Source: Desulfurococcales archaeon
Lineage (GTDB): Archaea > Thermoproteota > Thermoprotei_A > Sulfolobales > Desulfurococcaceae
Assembly: GCA_027002875.1 (NCBI GenBank)
Contig: JALWZC010000102.1
Location: 1 to 41,713 of the forward strand
DNA length: 41,713 nt
Reading direction: 5' to 3'
Shown: positions 40,945-41,713 of the stretch, piece by piece
Position numbering within the stretch: position 1 is the stretch's first letter
Layout of the letters: every line of letters begins with the position of its first letter
Notes under the pieces: generated by a model
The model's input: only the letters and a program-made list of their open reading frames with translations
What the model was told of the DNA's origin: nothing
Database searches by the model: none
Made by a program: the position numbers and the translations under genes

Positions 40945-41713
40945 GACCCACCTATAACCTCGCTTGGAACAAGCTGTACTGCTACCTGCCTCGGTGCGCC
41001 GTATACTTTAGTGTAGAACTGGATTGTTAGCTCTGTCATATTAATGTTACTGAATAGTTCTGGGTGTATCTTCGTAGCCATGTAAACCGTGCACAGGATC
41101 CATTTAGGGGTAGGTATGTCCCAGGGCTCTCCATCGAAGGGTACTGGGTATACGCGGTGGTTCTTTACGGCGTTTATAACTGATAGCAATGTGTTATTCA
41201 TGAATTTCTCAACTGCGATCCTAGGCTTTAACCCGTGGTAGGCTGTTATGAACACTATGTCCGGGTTATAGGATATTATCTGCTCTGTACTAATCATCGT
41301 CCATCCAGTACCGTTAACCCTGTATATTCTACCACCAGCTAGCCTTACCATGTAGTACTGTATCCAGTGTGTCGGCGGAATATTGTAGCTGTTCTCGCCC
41401 TTATAGTAAATGAATAACACTTTCGGCTTCGAGCTCTCTGGGAGGTTACTTGTCTTATTTTCAACCATTCCAAGCAGGTTTTCATAGTAGTTCTTAAGCG
41501 AGAGGGCCCGATCCTCCTGTCCAAGGATCTTTCCAACTAGGAGTAAGTCGTGCATAAAGGATTCCGGTGTTTCGAGGTCGAGATATACAATGTTAACCTT
41601 ATCCTCGATACTCTGGAGTAGTGGGCGCTGATAATTCTTAGCGAATACTATGTCTGGCTGTAGCTTAATGATCTCTTCTAGGTTGATGTTCCTCTTACCG
41701 GTAGCTACTACGG
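40941..41713 (-). CDS. Periplasmic-type binding protein of FecB/BtuF family (N-terminus beyond window)
   Basis: Seen: the minus strand is open from the window edge to a stop at 40941, about 257 codons. Near the visible start is GKRNINLEEIIKLQPDIVFA, the NLE.I..L.PD(V/I)(V/I) signature of FecB/BtuF proteins, then KVNIVYLDLETPESFMHDLL and LVGKILGQEDRALSLKNYYE. KPKVLFIYYKGENSYNIPPT and GWTMISTEQIISYNPDIVFI come from the second lobe, and VYPVPFDGEPWDIPTPKWIL is like the ligand-near loop of the family. The missing N-terminus should hold the signal peptide and anchor. An internal ATG at 41555 is not the true start. First gene of the importer operon in the window, overlapping the permease gene by four bases. 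Confidence 0.87.
   Translation of the reverse strand, partial: VVATGKRNINLEEIIKLQPDIVFAKNYQRPLLQSIEDKVNIVYLDLETPESFMHDLLLVGKILGQEDRALSLKNYYENLLGMVENKTSNLPESSKPKVLFIYYKGENSYNIPPTHWIQYYMVRLAGGRIYRVNGTGWTMISTEQIISYNPDIVFITAYHGLKPRIAVEKFMNNTLLSVINAVKNHRVYPVPFDGEPWDIPTPKWILCTVYMATKIHPELFSNINMTELTIQFYTKVYGAPRQVAVQLVPSEVIGGS

Noticed and set aside
41345-41555. Internal ATG at 41555 as start of the binding protein
   Set aside because: The frame is open to the window edge and the upstream part carries the conserved NLEEIIKLQPDIVFA segment, so the gene starts outside the window.

Overview
The window looks like chromosome from a hyperthermophilic crenarchaeon (Thermoproteota), probably of Desulfurococcales type. 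The evidence is a class I lysyl-tRNA synthetase, an archaeal leucyl-tRNA synthetase, a threonyl-tRNA synthetase without an editing domain, DUF89, DUF364 and coiled-coil nuclease-like families, TATA boxes about 26 nt before start codons, ribosome sites of the GGTG(ATC) type and very heavy use of TTG starts. Coding density is high. I recognise no insertion sequence, CRISPR array, rRNA or tRNA gene. The exact genus cannot be read from the sequence alone.

Layout. 1-9005: moeA (cut by the left edge), a sufS-type cysteine desulfurase, a biotin-carrying carboxyltransferase (oxaloacetate decarboxylase alpha / PycB type), an SDR protein lacking the usual catalytic Tyr/Lys, two membrane proteins, a 14-heptad coiled coil fused to a PD-(D/E)XK-like domain, and an Ntn asparaginase. 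9087-15243: a co-directional five-gene block of KaiC/GvpD-like ATPase, Trm9-like methyltransferase, a small SAF-like protein, a UxaA-type dehydratase-like protein and a long ThrRS paralogue. 15444-18104: a frameshifted exported-protein gene, a 22-bp palindrome lying on a TATA box, and the compact normal ThrRS. 18147-21691 (minus strand): orphan hypD, a membrane-tethered winged helix protein, an anchored surface protein and a MocA-like nucleotidyltransferase.

21794-28222: a tandem pair of paralogous surface proteins, DUF89 phosphatase, an orphan DNA methylase, an ICMT-like membrane methyltransferase and a DUF364 protein. 28223-28915 is the only gene-poor stretch over 300 bases and holds what may be the remains of a small minus-strand gene. 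28916-36795: an ABC-2 exporter (ATPase and permease), a GC-rich hairpin between convergent genes, class I LysRS, two small unknown genes and LeuRS. 36869-41713: a phosphoribosyltransferase, a large anchored surface protein with an inverted repeat around its promoter, and a FecCD/BtuCDF-type uptake operon whose binding-protein gene runs off the right edge.

How the genes fit together. moeA and the mocA-like gene indicate molybdenum/tungsten cofactor synthesis. hypD implies a [NiFe] hydrogenase encoded elsewhere. The uptake operon imports a metal chelate such as cobalamin, heme or iron. Translation is strongly represented: two ThrRS-like proteins, LysRS, LeuRS and a Trm9-like enzyme. The least explained parts are the second ThrRS with its unusual N-terminal 200 residues, translated right behind an apparently split UxaA-like dehydratase, and the frameshifted surface-protein gene.
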